From Actinoplanes octamycinicus (GTDB lineage: Bacteria > Actinomycetota > Actinomycetes > Mycobacteriales > Micromonosporaceae), in contig NZ_JACHNB010000001.1 in assembly GCF_014205225.1 (NCBI RefSeq), positions 3,081,501 to 3,145,500 on the forward strand: 64,000 nt of DNA. Reading direction: 5' to 3'. This document shows, piece by piece, positions 57,039 through 64,000 of this stretch. The notes under the pieces were generated by a model, which saw only the letters and a program-made list of their open reading frames with translations, ran no database searches and was not told the origin of the DNA. A program made the translations under genes and the position numbers. Numbering within the stretch: the first letter of the stretch is position 1; each line of letters opens with the position of its first letter.

Positions 57039-58268
57039 TCAGGACAGGACGCGGAGGCGGACCGTCTGGTCCATCGCGCGCAGCTGCTCCAGGACCTCGT
57101 CGCTGTAGCCCTTGCCGATGTCGGTGATCAGGTAGCCGTACTCCCCGCGGGTGCTCAGCAGCTGACCCTCGACGTTCACGTTGTGCTCGGCCAGGATCCG
57201 GTTGACCTGGGCCAGCACGCCCGGGGTGTTGATGTGCACGTGCACGATCCGGTGCAGGCCGGGCTGCTCGGGCAGGACCACGCCGGGCAGGTTCACGCTG
57301 AGCGTGGTGTTGCCCTCGGTGAGGAACTTGGCCAGCTTGTTCGCCACGAAGCCGCCGATGTCGGACTGGGCCTCCTCGGTCGAACCGCCGATGTGCGGGG
57401 TGAGAATCACGTTCGGCAGGCCGCGCAGCTCGGAGAGGAACTCGTCGCCCCGGCCCTTCGGCTCCTGCGGGAAGACGTCGACGGCGGCGCCGGCCAGGTG
57501 GCCGCTCTTCAGCGCGTCGCGCAGCGCCAGGTGGTCGACGACGATGCCGCGGGACAGGTTGAGGAACAGGCTGCCCGGGCGCATCTTGGCGAACTGCTCG
57601 GCGCCGAAGAAGCCGGCGTTGCCCGGCCGGCCGTCGACGTGCAGGGTGACGATGTCGCTGCTCTCCAGCAGCTCGTCCAGGCTGGCGCAGCGGTGCGCGT
57701 TGCTCAGCGCCAGCTTGTCGGCGGTGTCGTAGAAGGAGACCGACATGCCCAGGTTCTCCGCCAGGACGGAGAGCTGGGTGCCGATGTTGCCGTACCCGAT
57801 GATGCCGAGCCGGCGGCCGCGGATCTCGTGCGCGCCGTCCGCCGACTTGTCCCAGACGCCCTGGTGCATCAGCGCGTTCTTCTCGGTGAGCCGGCGGGTC
57901 ATCGCGATGATCTCGGCGATCGCCAGCTCCACCACCGAGCGGGTGTTCGAGAACGGGGCGTTGAACACCGCGATCCCGGACGTCGAGGCGGTGGTCAGGT
58001 CGATCTGGTCGGTGCCGATGCAGAACGCGCCGATCGCCACCAGGCTGTCGGCGGCGGCCAGCACCTTCGCGGTGACCTTGGTCTTCGAGCGGATGCCGAG
58101 CAGGTGCACGCCGGAGATGCGCTCGATCAGCTCGGCCTCGTCCAGCGCGCTCGCCACGGACTCGACCTGGAAGCCGTCCTCCTCGAGCCGGGACACCGCA
58201 TCGGGATGGATGCTCTCCAAAAGCAGGACTCGCACCTTGGGCTGGTCGATCATCATCTTCCGTTCCAT
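57039..58268 (-). CDS. serA: D-3-phosphoglycerate dehydrogenase
   Basis: About 409 residues, first enzyme of serine biosynthesis. NAD-binding GRRLGIIGYGNIGTQ, catalytic Arg in LNLSRGIVVDH, and the Glu/His relay (FPQEPKGRGDE to TPHIGGSTEEAQSD) are present; a C-terminal ACT domain (HRIVHVHINTPGVLAQVNRI) gives likely serine feedback. This is the short E. coli-like form, lacking the intervening domain of the long mycobacterial type. Starts at 58268, 58256 and 58253 are all possible. Confidence 0.93.
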   Translation of the reverse strand: MERKMMIDQPKVRVLLLESIHPDAVSRLEEDGFQVESVASALDEAELIERISGVHLLGIRSKTKVTAKVLAAADSLVAIGAFCIGTDQIDLTTASTSGIAVFNAPFSNTRSVVELAIAEIIAMTRRLTEKNALMHQGVWDKSADGAHEIRGRRLGIIGYGNIGTQLSVLAENLGMSVSFYDTADKLALSNAHRCASLDELLESSDIVTLHVDGRPGNAGFFGAEQFAKMRPGSLFLNLSRGIVVDHLALRDALKSGHLAGAAVDVFPQEPKGRGDEFLSELRGLPNVILTPHIGGSTEEAQSDIGGFVANKLAKFLTEGNTTLSVNLPGVVLPEQPGLHRIVHVHINTPGVLAQVNRILAEHNVNVEGQLLSTRGEYGYLITDIGKGYSDEVLEQLRAMDQTVRLRVLS

Positions 58269-58596
58269 GTTTCGGTAGACCGCCCGGGCCGCCACGCCGA
58301 AGCCCAGTTCACAGGGCGTCAAGCCTAGTCCCCTCGGCGCTGCGGGCCGGTGCGGTGTGGGTGAGGTCCCAACAACCGGGCGGTTGCCGGGGTTCTCCGG
58401 TGTGCTGTCGCGGTGGGTACGGCCGGTGTGGCTCGGCCGGTTCAGAGCCTCTCTGCCGATGTGCAACGCGCGATCCGGATCGTGGCAGCGCGTTCCGTAC
58501 CGGGAAACGGATTTTCCCGCCGTGTGGGTCGGTCCGGTTCGTGCCACTGTGACGGGTCCCATGCGGTCCGGGCGGTATTTTCGGAGGGTGGCACCA

Positions 58597-59427
58597 GTGG
58601 GGTGGGCGGCCGGGCTGTCCGTGCTGTCCGCCGCGGCCTACGCGGCGGCCGCCGTGGCCCAGGAGCGCCTCGCCGGGCACCGGCACCGCGGGTGGTCACG
58701 CTGGGCCGCGGCGCTGCTGCTCACCGGCGCCGGCGTGGCGCTGCACGTGCTGGCGCTGAATTTCGGGACGGTCGCCGTGGTGCAGGCGCTGGGCACCCTG
58801 ACCCTGCTGTTCGCGCTGCCCATCCAGGTGGTCCGCTACCACCGCCGGGTCAGCGCGGCGGCCTGGCGGGACGCCGCGCTCACGGTGGCCGGGCTGGCCC
58901 TGATCCTGTCCCTGTCGACCCAGCCGGACGGACCGGCGCTGCTCACCGGGCGGTCCGTGCGCGTGCTGTCGTCGATCACCACCGGAGTGGTGCTGCTGTG
59001 CGCGCTCGCGGCCTGGCGCGCCGGGGCGCGGATCCGGGCGGTGCTGCTGGCCGTGGCGTCCGGGGTGGCCTTCGGGATCGCGTCGGTGCTGTCGAAAGCG
59101 GTCCTCGCGGCGATCACCAGCGGCCGTCCGGGACGGGAGTCCATCATGGCCGGCGCCATGGTCGTGGCGTTCGCGGCCGCCGGATACCTGTTCGGCCAGC
59201 TTTCCTATCGTGGCGCCGGCCTGGCCGCGCCGCTCGCCACGGTCAGCGTGACGAATCCGCTGGTAGCAGCGGTGGCCGGGGTGGTCGTCTTCGGGGAAGG
59301 GGTGCGGTTCGGGACCGGGGGACTGGTCGCCGCCGCGGTCGCCGTGCTGGTGATGGGCGCCGGGGTGGTGGGCCTGGCCCGGCGCAGCGAGACCCGGACT
59401 AGGGAGCCCGCGGCAGCAGCACGGTGA
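58597..59427 (+). CDS. DMT/EamA-like integral membrane permease
   Basis: About 276 residues from GTG 58597 (GGAGG 9 nt upstream; ATG 58561 and GTG 58588 are alternatives). Nine to ten helices; internal duplication (AALLLTGAGVALHVLALNFG and VTNPLVAAVAGVVVFGEGV) is typical of the DMT superfamily. Substrate unknown. The last 29 bp overlap the 3' end of the convergent sensor kinase gene. Confidence 0.8.
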   Translation: MGWAAGLSVLSAAAYAAAAVAQERLAGHRHRGWSRWAAALLLTGAGVALHVLALNFGTVAVVQALGTLTLLFALPIQVVRYHRRVSAAAWRDAALTVAGLALILSLSTQPDGPALLTGRSVRVLSSITTGVVLLCALAAWRAGARIRAVLLAVASGVAFGIASVLSKAVLAAITSGRPGRESIMAGAMVVAFAAAGYLFGQLSYRGAGLAAPLATVSVTNPLVAAVAGVVVFGEGVRFGTGGLVAAAVAVLVMGAGVVGLARRSETRTREPAAAAR

Positions 59428-60508
59428 CCTCGAGCCCGCCGTCGTCGCGGGCGTCGGCGCGGACGTCGCCGCCGTGCGCCCGGGCCACCGCCCGGACGAT
59501 CGACAGGCCCAGGCCGGCGCCCGGCGAGACCAGCCGCTCGCTGCGGTACCGGTGGAACGGCTCGAACAGGCCGGGCACCTCGTAGCGGGGGATGACCGGG
59601 CCGGAGTTGGCCACCCGCAGCTCCACCCAGCCGTCCGGGCGGGTCAGGGTGACCACCCGGACCCAGCCGTTCTGCGGGACGTTGTGCCGGACGCCGTTCT
59701 CCACCAGGTTCTGCACCAGGCGTTCCAGCAGCACCGGGTCGCCCAGCACGGCGGCCTCCCGCGGCTCGGCGACCACCTTGACGGTGTCCGCGACGGCCAC
59801 GTGGTCGACGATGTCGGCGAGATCCACGTACGACCGCTCGGTCACCTCCCGGTCCGAACGGGCCAGCAGCAGCAGCCCGTCGATCAACCGGCTGTGCCGG
59901 TCGTTGATCGCCAGCAGGGTGGCGCCGAGCTGGCGTACCTCCGGCGACGCGCTCTCCGGCTCCAGCGCCACCTCGAGCAGCGTGCGGTTGAGCGTCAGCG
60001 GGGTGCGCAGCTCGTGCGAGGCGCTGGCGATGAACCGGCGCTGCCCGTCGAACGAGTGGTCCAGCCGGGCCAGCATCACGTCGAACGTGTCGGCCAGCCG
60101 TTTCACCTCGTCGTCGGCCCCCCGCAGGGCGATCCGCTCGTGCAGGCCGCGGTCGGCGGCCGGCGACTCGGCGATCCGCCGGGCGGTCGCGGTGATCTGG
60201 TGCAGCGGCTGCAGCATCCGGCCGGCGATCAGCCAGCCCAGCGCGATCGTCGCCGCGCTCACCAGGACCAGCGCGATCGCGCCCTGGGTGAGCAGCGCGT
60301 GCAGGGCGTCCGCCCGGACGTCCTTGACGATGGTGTTGAGGGCGGCCGGCTGCCCGTCCGGGCCGATCACCATCTCGGCCCGCCGCTCGCCGGCCACCAT
60401 GGCGTCCCGGCCGACCAGCACGTAGGTGACGCCCAGCAGGACCAGCCCGGCCAGCACGAACAGGCCGCCGTAGACCAGGGTGAGCCGGGCCCGCACGGTG
60501 AGACTCAT
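59399..60508 (-). CDS. Sensor histidine kinase
   Basis: 369-residue membrane kinase. TM1 (about 10-32) and TM2 (75-95) enclose a short extracytoplasmic loop; HAMP (95-150), HisKA with H165 in SASHELRTPL, and HATPase_c (NLVENGVRHNV, GAGLGLSIVRAVARAHGG) follow. It partners the OmpR-type regulator encoded immediately upstream (4-nt overlap at 60505-60508). The small sensor loop suggests envelope or membrane-perturbation sensing, as for other regulators of ABC exporters (inference). Confidence 0.93.
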   Translation of the reverse strand: MSLTVRARLTLVYGGLFVLAGLVLLGVTYVLVGRDAMVAGERRAEMVIGPDGQPAALNTIVKDVRADALHALLTQGAIALVLVSAATIALGWLIAGRMLQPLHQITATARRIAESPAADRGLHERIALRGADDEVKRLADTFDVMLARLDHSFDGQRRFIASASHELRTPLTLNRTLLEVALEPESASPEVRQLGATLLAINDRHSRLIDGLLLLARSDREVTERSYVDLADIVDHVAVADTVKVVAEPREAAVLGDPVLLERLVQNLVENGVRHNVPQNGWVRVVTLTRPDGWVELRVANSGPVIPRYEVPGLFEPFHRYRSERLVSPGAGLGLSIVRAVARAHGGDVRADARDDGGLEVTVLLPRAP

Positions 60509-61161
60509 CGGATCCGGTACCCCACTCCCGGCTCGGTCAGCACCACCGGCGGGTCACCCAGCTTGCGGCGGAGCTTGAGGATGGTCATCCGGACGGCGTG
60601 GGTGAACGGGTCGGCGTTCTCGTCCCAGGCCTTCTCCAGCAGGGTCTCCGCGGAGACCGCGGTGCCGTCCGCCCGGAGCAGCTCGGCGAGCACGGCGAAC
60701 TCCTTGCGGGACAACGGCACGTAGCGCCCGTCCCGGTGCACCTCGCGCCGGTACGGATCCAGGCTGATCCCGGCCCGGCGCAGCACCGGCGGCGCGGCCG
60801 GCCGGGCGCGCCGGCCGAGCGCCGCGACCCGGGCCGACAGCTCCCGGAAGGCGAACGGTTTCGGCAGGTAGTCATCGGCGCCCAGGGAGAGCCCGGTGAC
60901 CCGGTCGTCGACGCCGGCCGCGGCGGTCAGCATCAGCACCCGGATGTCGGCGTTGCGCTCGGCCAGCACCTGGCACACCTTGTCGCCGTGCACCACCGGC
61001 ACGTCCCGGTCCAGCACCACCACGTCGTAGTCGTTCACCTCGATGCGCTCCAGGGCGGACCCGCCGTCGTAGACGACGTCGACCGCGTGCGCCTCGCGCC
61101 GCAGGCCCTGCGCCACCGCGTCGGCCAGCAGCGGTTCGTCCTCGACCACCAGGATCCGCAT
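60505..61161 (-). CDS. OmpR-family response regulator
   Basis: 218 residues: receiver with E7/D8, phospho-acceptor D51 in VVVLDRDVP, T79 and the conserved Lys in DDYLPKPFA; winged-helix DNA-binding domain 125-218 (LSRKEFAVLAELLRADGTAV, TILKLRRKLGDPPV). Divergent from the lipoprotein-efflux operon; direct repeats of GTCACC with 11-bp phase in the intergenic region are a likely target. Overlaps the kinase by 4 nt. Confidence 0.93.
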   Translation of the reverse strand: MRILVVEDEPLLADAVAQGLRREAHAVDVVYDGGSALERIEVNDYDVVVLDRDVPVVHGDKVCQVLAERNADIRVLMLTAAAGVDDRVTGLSLGADDYLPKPFAFRELSARVAALGRRARPAAPPVLRRAGISLDPYRREVHRDGRYVPLSRKEFAVLAELLRADGTAVSAETLLEKAWDENADPFTHAVRMTILKLRRKLGDPPVVLTEPGVGYRIR

Positions 61162-61185
61162 GCGTCCATCTTGACCCGGGCCGCT

Positions 61186-61218
61186 GTCACCTCGGCGTCA
61201 CCGTTTTCCGTGACGCCG
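61186..61218. promoter_or_regulatory. Candidate OmpR-type site: GTCACC direct repeats and inverted repeat
   Basis: GTCACC at 61186-61191 and 61197-61202 are exactly 11 bp apart, the phasing used by OmpR/PhoB-type dimers; the second overlaps an inverted repeat CGGCGTCAC (61193-61201) with GTGACGCCG (61210-61218). Located between the divergent response regulator (61161) and the efflux operon (61287). Confidence 0.5.
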
Positions 61219-61286
61219 GGGAAACCTCCGGATCGCTCTACTTCGGTGCGTGGCGGCCGCCCGGCCGCCGGTGAAGGAGACGACCG

Positions 61287-61850
61287 ATGAGAAGGGCGAC
61301 GATCCTGGTGGCGGGGCTGCTCCTCGCCGTGGCGCCGGCCGGCTGCGGGAAGGCCGCCGGAGGCGACCCGACGGTGGCCACCGCGCAGAGCGCCGGGACC
61401 GGGAGACCGGCCGCGTCCGCGACCCCCAGCGACGATCCGGACGCCCCGGTCAAGTTCGCGAGGTGCATGCGCGAGCACGGGATGACCTGGTTCCCCGACC
61501 CGGTCGAGGGCAGGCAGACCCTCAAGATGCCGCAGAACGTCAAACCGGAGGACTTCCAGGCCGCTCAGCAGGCCTGCAAGCAGTGGGCGCCGGACCGCGT
61601 GGCCGGCCGGAAGCCGAGCGCCGAGGACATGGAGAAGCTCCGGCAGATGTCCAAGTGCATGCGCGAGAACGGGGTGCCCAACTTCCCGGATCCGAGCGCG
61701 GAAGGGGGCATCGGCCTGGACAGCCGGATGGGCATCGATCCCGAGTCGCCCACCTTCAAGGCCGCCGAGAAGAAGTGCGAACAGTACGGGCCGAAGCCCG
61801 ACGACAAGCACACCGAGAACGACGAGGCGGGGTCGGGGGGCAACGCGTGA
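61287..61850 (+). CDS. Lipoprotein with duplicated CMREHG/CMRENG motif
   Basis: 187 residues; lipobox APAGC gives lipid-modified C20. The mature protein holds two related modules: [19 protein letters not shown] (about residue 57 on) and [20 protein letters not shown] (about 122 on), each followed by a later cysteine ([18 protein letters not shown]), so four cysteines could pair in two modules. AAGGAGACG precedes ATG 61287. First gene of an operon with an HlyD-like adaptor, ABC ATPase and MacB-like permease; it may be an accessory surface component of that exporter. The function is unknown. Confidence 0.8.
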   Translation: MRRATILVAGLLLAVAPAGCGKAAGGDPTVATAQSAGTGRPAASATPSDDPDAPVKFARCMREHGMTWFPDPVEGRQTLKMPQNVKPEDFQAAQQACKQWAPDRVAGRKPSAEDMEKLRQMSKCMRENGVPNFPDPSAEGGIGLDSRMGIDPESPTFKAAEKKCEQYGPKPDDKHTENDEAGSGGNA

Positions 61851-62902
61851 ACCGGAAATGGACCACCGCGACCGCGGCCGGGGTGCTGGTGGCCGGTGGG
61901 GCTGCGGCGTTCGTCCTGGTCGGCGACCTGCCGGACGGCAGCGAGCCGGCACAGGCCGGCAGCAGCCCGCCGGCCGCGACCGCCGACGTGACGAAGCAGA
62001 CCCTGGTCGACAAGGAGAGCCACGACGGGACCCTGGGCTACGGCGACACCACCGGGCTCGCCTCCAGCCGCAGCGGCACGGTCACCTGGCTGCCCGCCGT
62101 CGGCGCCACCGTCAGACGCGGCAAACCGCTGTACAAGATGGACAACAAGCCGGTGCTGCTGATGTACGGCACGCTGCCCGCCTACCGCTCGCTCTCCTCC
62201 GGTGCCGAGGGCGCCGACGTCAAGCAGCTGGAGAAGAACCTCTGGGCGCTCGGCTACCGGGGCTTCACGGTGGACGACGAGTACACCTCGGCCACCGCCG
62301 ACGCGGTCGAGCAGTGGCAGGACGACCTCGGCCTGGACGAGACCGGCACGGTGGAGCTCGGCCGGGTGGTGTTCAAGCCCCGGGCGCTGCGGATCGACTC
62401 GCACACCGTCGAACCTGGCGCGGCCGCCCAGCCGGGCACCGAGCTGCTGCAGGTCAGCGACACCGGCCGGGTCGCCACCGTGGAACTCGACGTGGCCGAC
62501 CAGCGGCTGGCCAAGAAGGGCGCGAAGGTCGACGTCACGCTGCCCGACGCAACCGTGGTCCCGGCCCGGATCAGCGAGGTCGAGACCACCGTCGAACAGG
62601 CCGAGAACCCGGGGGAGGAGGACACCACCAAGGTCGGCGTGACGCTGACCTTCGACAAGGCGCCGGCCGGGCTGAACCAGGCGGCGGTCACCGTGCTCTT
62701 CGTCGCCTCGAAGGCCGAGAACGTGCTGACCGTGCCGATCAACGCGCTGCTGGCGCTCGCCGAGGGCGGTTACGGCCTGCAGGTGGTGGACGGCGGCACC
62801 ACCAGGATCGTGGCGGTGCGGACCGGCCTGTTCGCCGACGGCCGGGTCGAGGTCTCCGGCGACGGCCTCGCCGAGGGCATGAAGGTCGGGGTCCCGGCAT
62901 GA
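61847..62902 (+). CDS. Periplasmic adaptor (HlyD/MacA-like) with peptidoglycan-binding module
   Basis: 351 residues from GTG 61847, overlapping the lipoprotein stop in GTGA. N-terminal helix (about 7-25), then a biotinyl-lipoyl-like segment ([20 protein letters not shown]), a PG_binding_1 domain ([39 protein letters not shown]) inserted where MacA has its hairpin, and C-terminal beta-barrel/membrane-proximal parts ([19 protein letters not shown]). It links the ABC exporter to the wall in this monoderm. Confidence 0.9.
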   Translation: MNRKWTTATAAGVLVAGGAAAFVLVGDLPDGSEPAQAGSSPPAATADVTKQTLVDKESHDGTLGYGDTTGLASSRSGTVTWLPAVGATVRRGKPLYKMDNKPVLLMYGTLPAYRSLSSGAEGADVKQLEKNLWALGYRGFTVDDEYTSATADAVEQWQDDLGLDETGTVELGRVVFKPRALRIDSHTVEPGAAAQPGTELLQVSDTGRVATVELDVADQRLAKKGAKVDVTLPDATVVPARISEVETTVEQAENPGEEDTTKVGVTLTFDKAPAGLNQAAVTVLFVASKAENVLTVPINALLALAEGGYGLQVVDGGTTRIVAVRTGLFADGRVEVSGDGLAEGMKVGVPA

Positions 62903-63558
62903 GCCCGGTGATCGAACTGAGCGAGGTCACCAAGACCTATCCGGGCGGGGTCACCGCGCTCCGCTCGGTCGACCTCACCGTGGCGGCCGGCGAGCTGATC
63001 GCCATCGTCGGCCCGTCCGGCTCCGGCAAGTCCACCATGCTGCACATGATCGGCACCCTGGACCGGCCGACCAGCGGCGCCATCCGGATCGCCGGGCACG
63101 ACGTGGCGGCCCTGTCCGACCGGCAACTGTCGGCGCTGCGGGCCCGCTCCATCGGCTTCGTGTTCCAGCAGTTCCACCTGGCGCCGGGGCGGAACGCGGT
63201 GGCCAACGTCGCGGACGGACTGCTCTACTCCGGCGTACCGAAAAAGGAACGGGAGCGGCGCGCCGAAGCCGCCCTGATCCGGGTCGGCCTCGGCGATCGT
63301 CTCGGGCATCGCCCGCATCAGCTCTCCGGAGGAGAGCGGCAGCGAGTCGCGGTGGCCCGCGCGGTGGCCGGCGACCCGGCGGTGCTGCTGGCCGACGAGC
63401 CCACCGGCAACCTGGACTCGGTCGCCGGGGCCGGCGTGGTCGACCTGCTCCGCGAGCTGAACGCGGCCGGCACCACGGTCCTGGTGATCACGCACGACCA
63501 CGAGATCGCCGGCTCGCTGCCCCGCCAGGTCCCGATGCGCGACGGGGAGGTGGTCTGA
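62899..63558 (+). CDS. ABC transporter ATPase (MacB/LolD-like)
   Basis: 219 residues. Walker [11 protein letters not shown]-loop [11 protein letters not shown], signature [14 protein letters not shown], Walker [13 protein letters not shown] and H-loop ITHDHE are intact. The type matches MacB/FtsE-like mechanotransmission exporters. ATG 62899 overlaps the adaptor stop (ATGA). It works with the permease encoded directly downstream. Confidence 0.95.
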   Translation: MSPVIELSEVTKTYPGGVTALRSVDLTVAAGELIAIVGPSGSGKSTMLHMIGTLDRPTSGAIRIAGHDVAALSDRQLSALRARSIGFVFQQFHLAPGRNAVANVADGLLYSGVPKKERERRAEAALIRVGLGDRLGHRPHQLSGGERQRVAVARAVAGDPAVLLADEPTGNLDSVAGAGVVDLLRELNAAGTTVLVITHDHEIAGSLPRQVPMRDGEVV

Positions 63559-64000
63559 ATGGTGGTCGTGGAGGAGTCGGCGCGGCCGTCGCTGCGCCCG
63601 GCCCGGCTCGGCGCCGCCGACCTGTTCCGGCTCGGCGGGTCCGGCCTGCGGGCCCGGCCGCTGCGGGCGGTGCTCTCCGCGCTGGGCATCGCGATCGGCA
63701 TCGCCGCGATGGTCGCCGTGGTCGGCATCTCCGCGTCCAGCCGGGCCAACCTGGACCGGGCGCTGGCCCAGCTGGGCACCAACATGCTGACCGTGTCGCC
63801 GGGCAACACCATGTTCGGCGAGGACGCGACGCTGCCCGACGAGGCGCTGCCGATGATCGAACGGATCGGGCCGGTGACCGCCGCGACCGCGGTCGGCAAG
63901 GTGCCGGACACGTCGATCTACCGCACCGACCGGATCCCGTCCGGGGAGACCGGCGGACTGGCCCTGCTGGCCGCCCAGCTCGACCTGCTCAAGACGGTCG
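63559..64000 (+). CDS. MacB-like ABC permease, 5' part only
   Basis: The first 147 residues of an FtsX/MacB-type permease; the window ends inside it. One membrane helix (about 36-60, AVLSALGIAIGIAAMVAVVG) is followed by the start of the extracytoplasmic domain (LAQLGTNMLTVSPGNTMFG), the classical MacB_PCD layout. ATG 63559 directly follows the ATPase stop. Fourth gene of the lipoprotein-adaptor-ATPase-permease operon. Confidence 0.93.
   Translation, partial: MVVVEESARPSLRPARLGAADLFRLGGSGLRARPLRAVLSALGIAIGIAAMVAVVGISASSRANLDRALAQLGTNMLTVSPGNTMFGEDATLPDEALPMIERIGPVTAATAVGKVPDTSIYRTDRIPSGETGGLALLAAQLDLLKTV

Overview
This is a 64-kb chromosomal window from a high-GC actinobacterium, most probably a filamentous Micromonosporaceae (Actinoplanes-like). 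The evidence is strong GC bias, many GTG/TTG starts and GTGA/ATGA stop-start overlaps, and characteristic families: a complete conservon (sensor kinase, roadblock, DUF742, GTPase), SARP/BTAD and WYL regulators, DUF3817, a MhuD-like heme oxygenase, a c-di-AMP riboswitch before an NlpC/P60 gene, and a GPGG small membrane protein. The genus is an inference. I see no phage, IS element, CRISPR array, tRNA or rRNA; this looks like ordinary core/accessory chromosome.

Layout. 1-6.5 kb: the 5' end of an alditol oxidase divergent from a PadR regulator, a receiver-GAF protein, an MHYT membrane sensor, a KAS III-type ketosynthase, an 820-bp gene-free stretch holding three kinds of repeats, a PRC-barrel-like protein and a secreted Gly/Gln-rich protein. 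6.6-13.5 kb: a flippase fused to a condensation-like acyltransferase, CorA, an ABC-2 exporter with a divergent WYL regulator, and a frameshifted gene remnant. 13.5-19.7 kb: GNAT, GH20 hexosaminidase, an M48 peptidase-like protein, a proline-rich anchored protein, and a tandem pair sharing an RFVD domain. 19.9-25.4 kb: the conservon, then a SARP-like regulator fused to membrane helices and a helix-hairpin-helix tail. 25.5-30.8 kb: lipoprotein, LacI regulator with two operators, a small ORF, a beta-propeller lactonase, and a substrate-binding/VWA protein.

30.9-39.6 kb: xylose locus (ROK regulator divergent from xylA-xylB), MFS transporter, GH13 glucosidase, HD protein and a second MHYT protein. 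39.8-42.4 kb: GPGG protein, an operon of nucleotidyltransferase, BON protein and metallophosphoesterase, and a dTMP-kinase-like protein with a C-terminal membrane helix. 42.4-43.2 kb: a second repeat-rich island mirroring the first. 43.2-51 kb: SDR, group 2 sigma factor, riboswitch-controlled NlpC/P60 hydrolase, several small conserved proteins, a candidate structured RNA with a strong terminator, a GAF-ANTAR regulator, a membrane protein/winged-helix pair and a MhuD-like monooxygenase. 51-59.4 kb: MarR-MFS drug efflux operon, methyltransferase, SARP-type DNA-binding protein divergent from an orphan LuxR-type regulator, an anchored surface protein, serA and a DMT-like permease. 59.4-64 kb: a two-component system divergent from an operon of lipoprotein, HlyD-like adaptor, ABC ATPase and MacB-like permease (cut by the window end).

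The least explained items are: two inverted copies, 38 kb apart, of an intergenic element with a GGGGGATCCCCC palindrome and a pair of DnaA-box-like 9-mers at identical 17-bp spacing, each beside an array of 58-bp period; the SARP-membrane-HhH fusion; the flippase-acyltransferase fusion with an internal ribosome binding site; and the structured RNA at about 48.74-48.89 kb.
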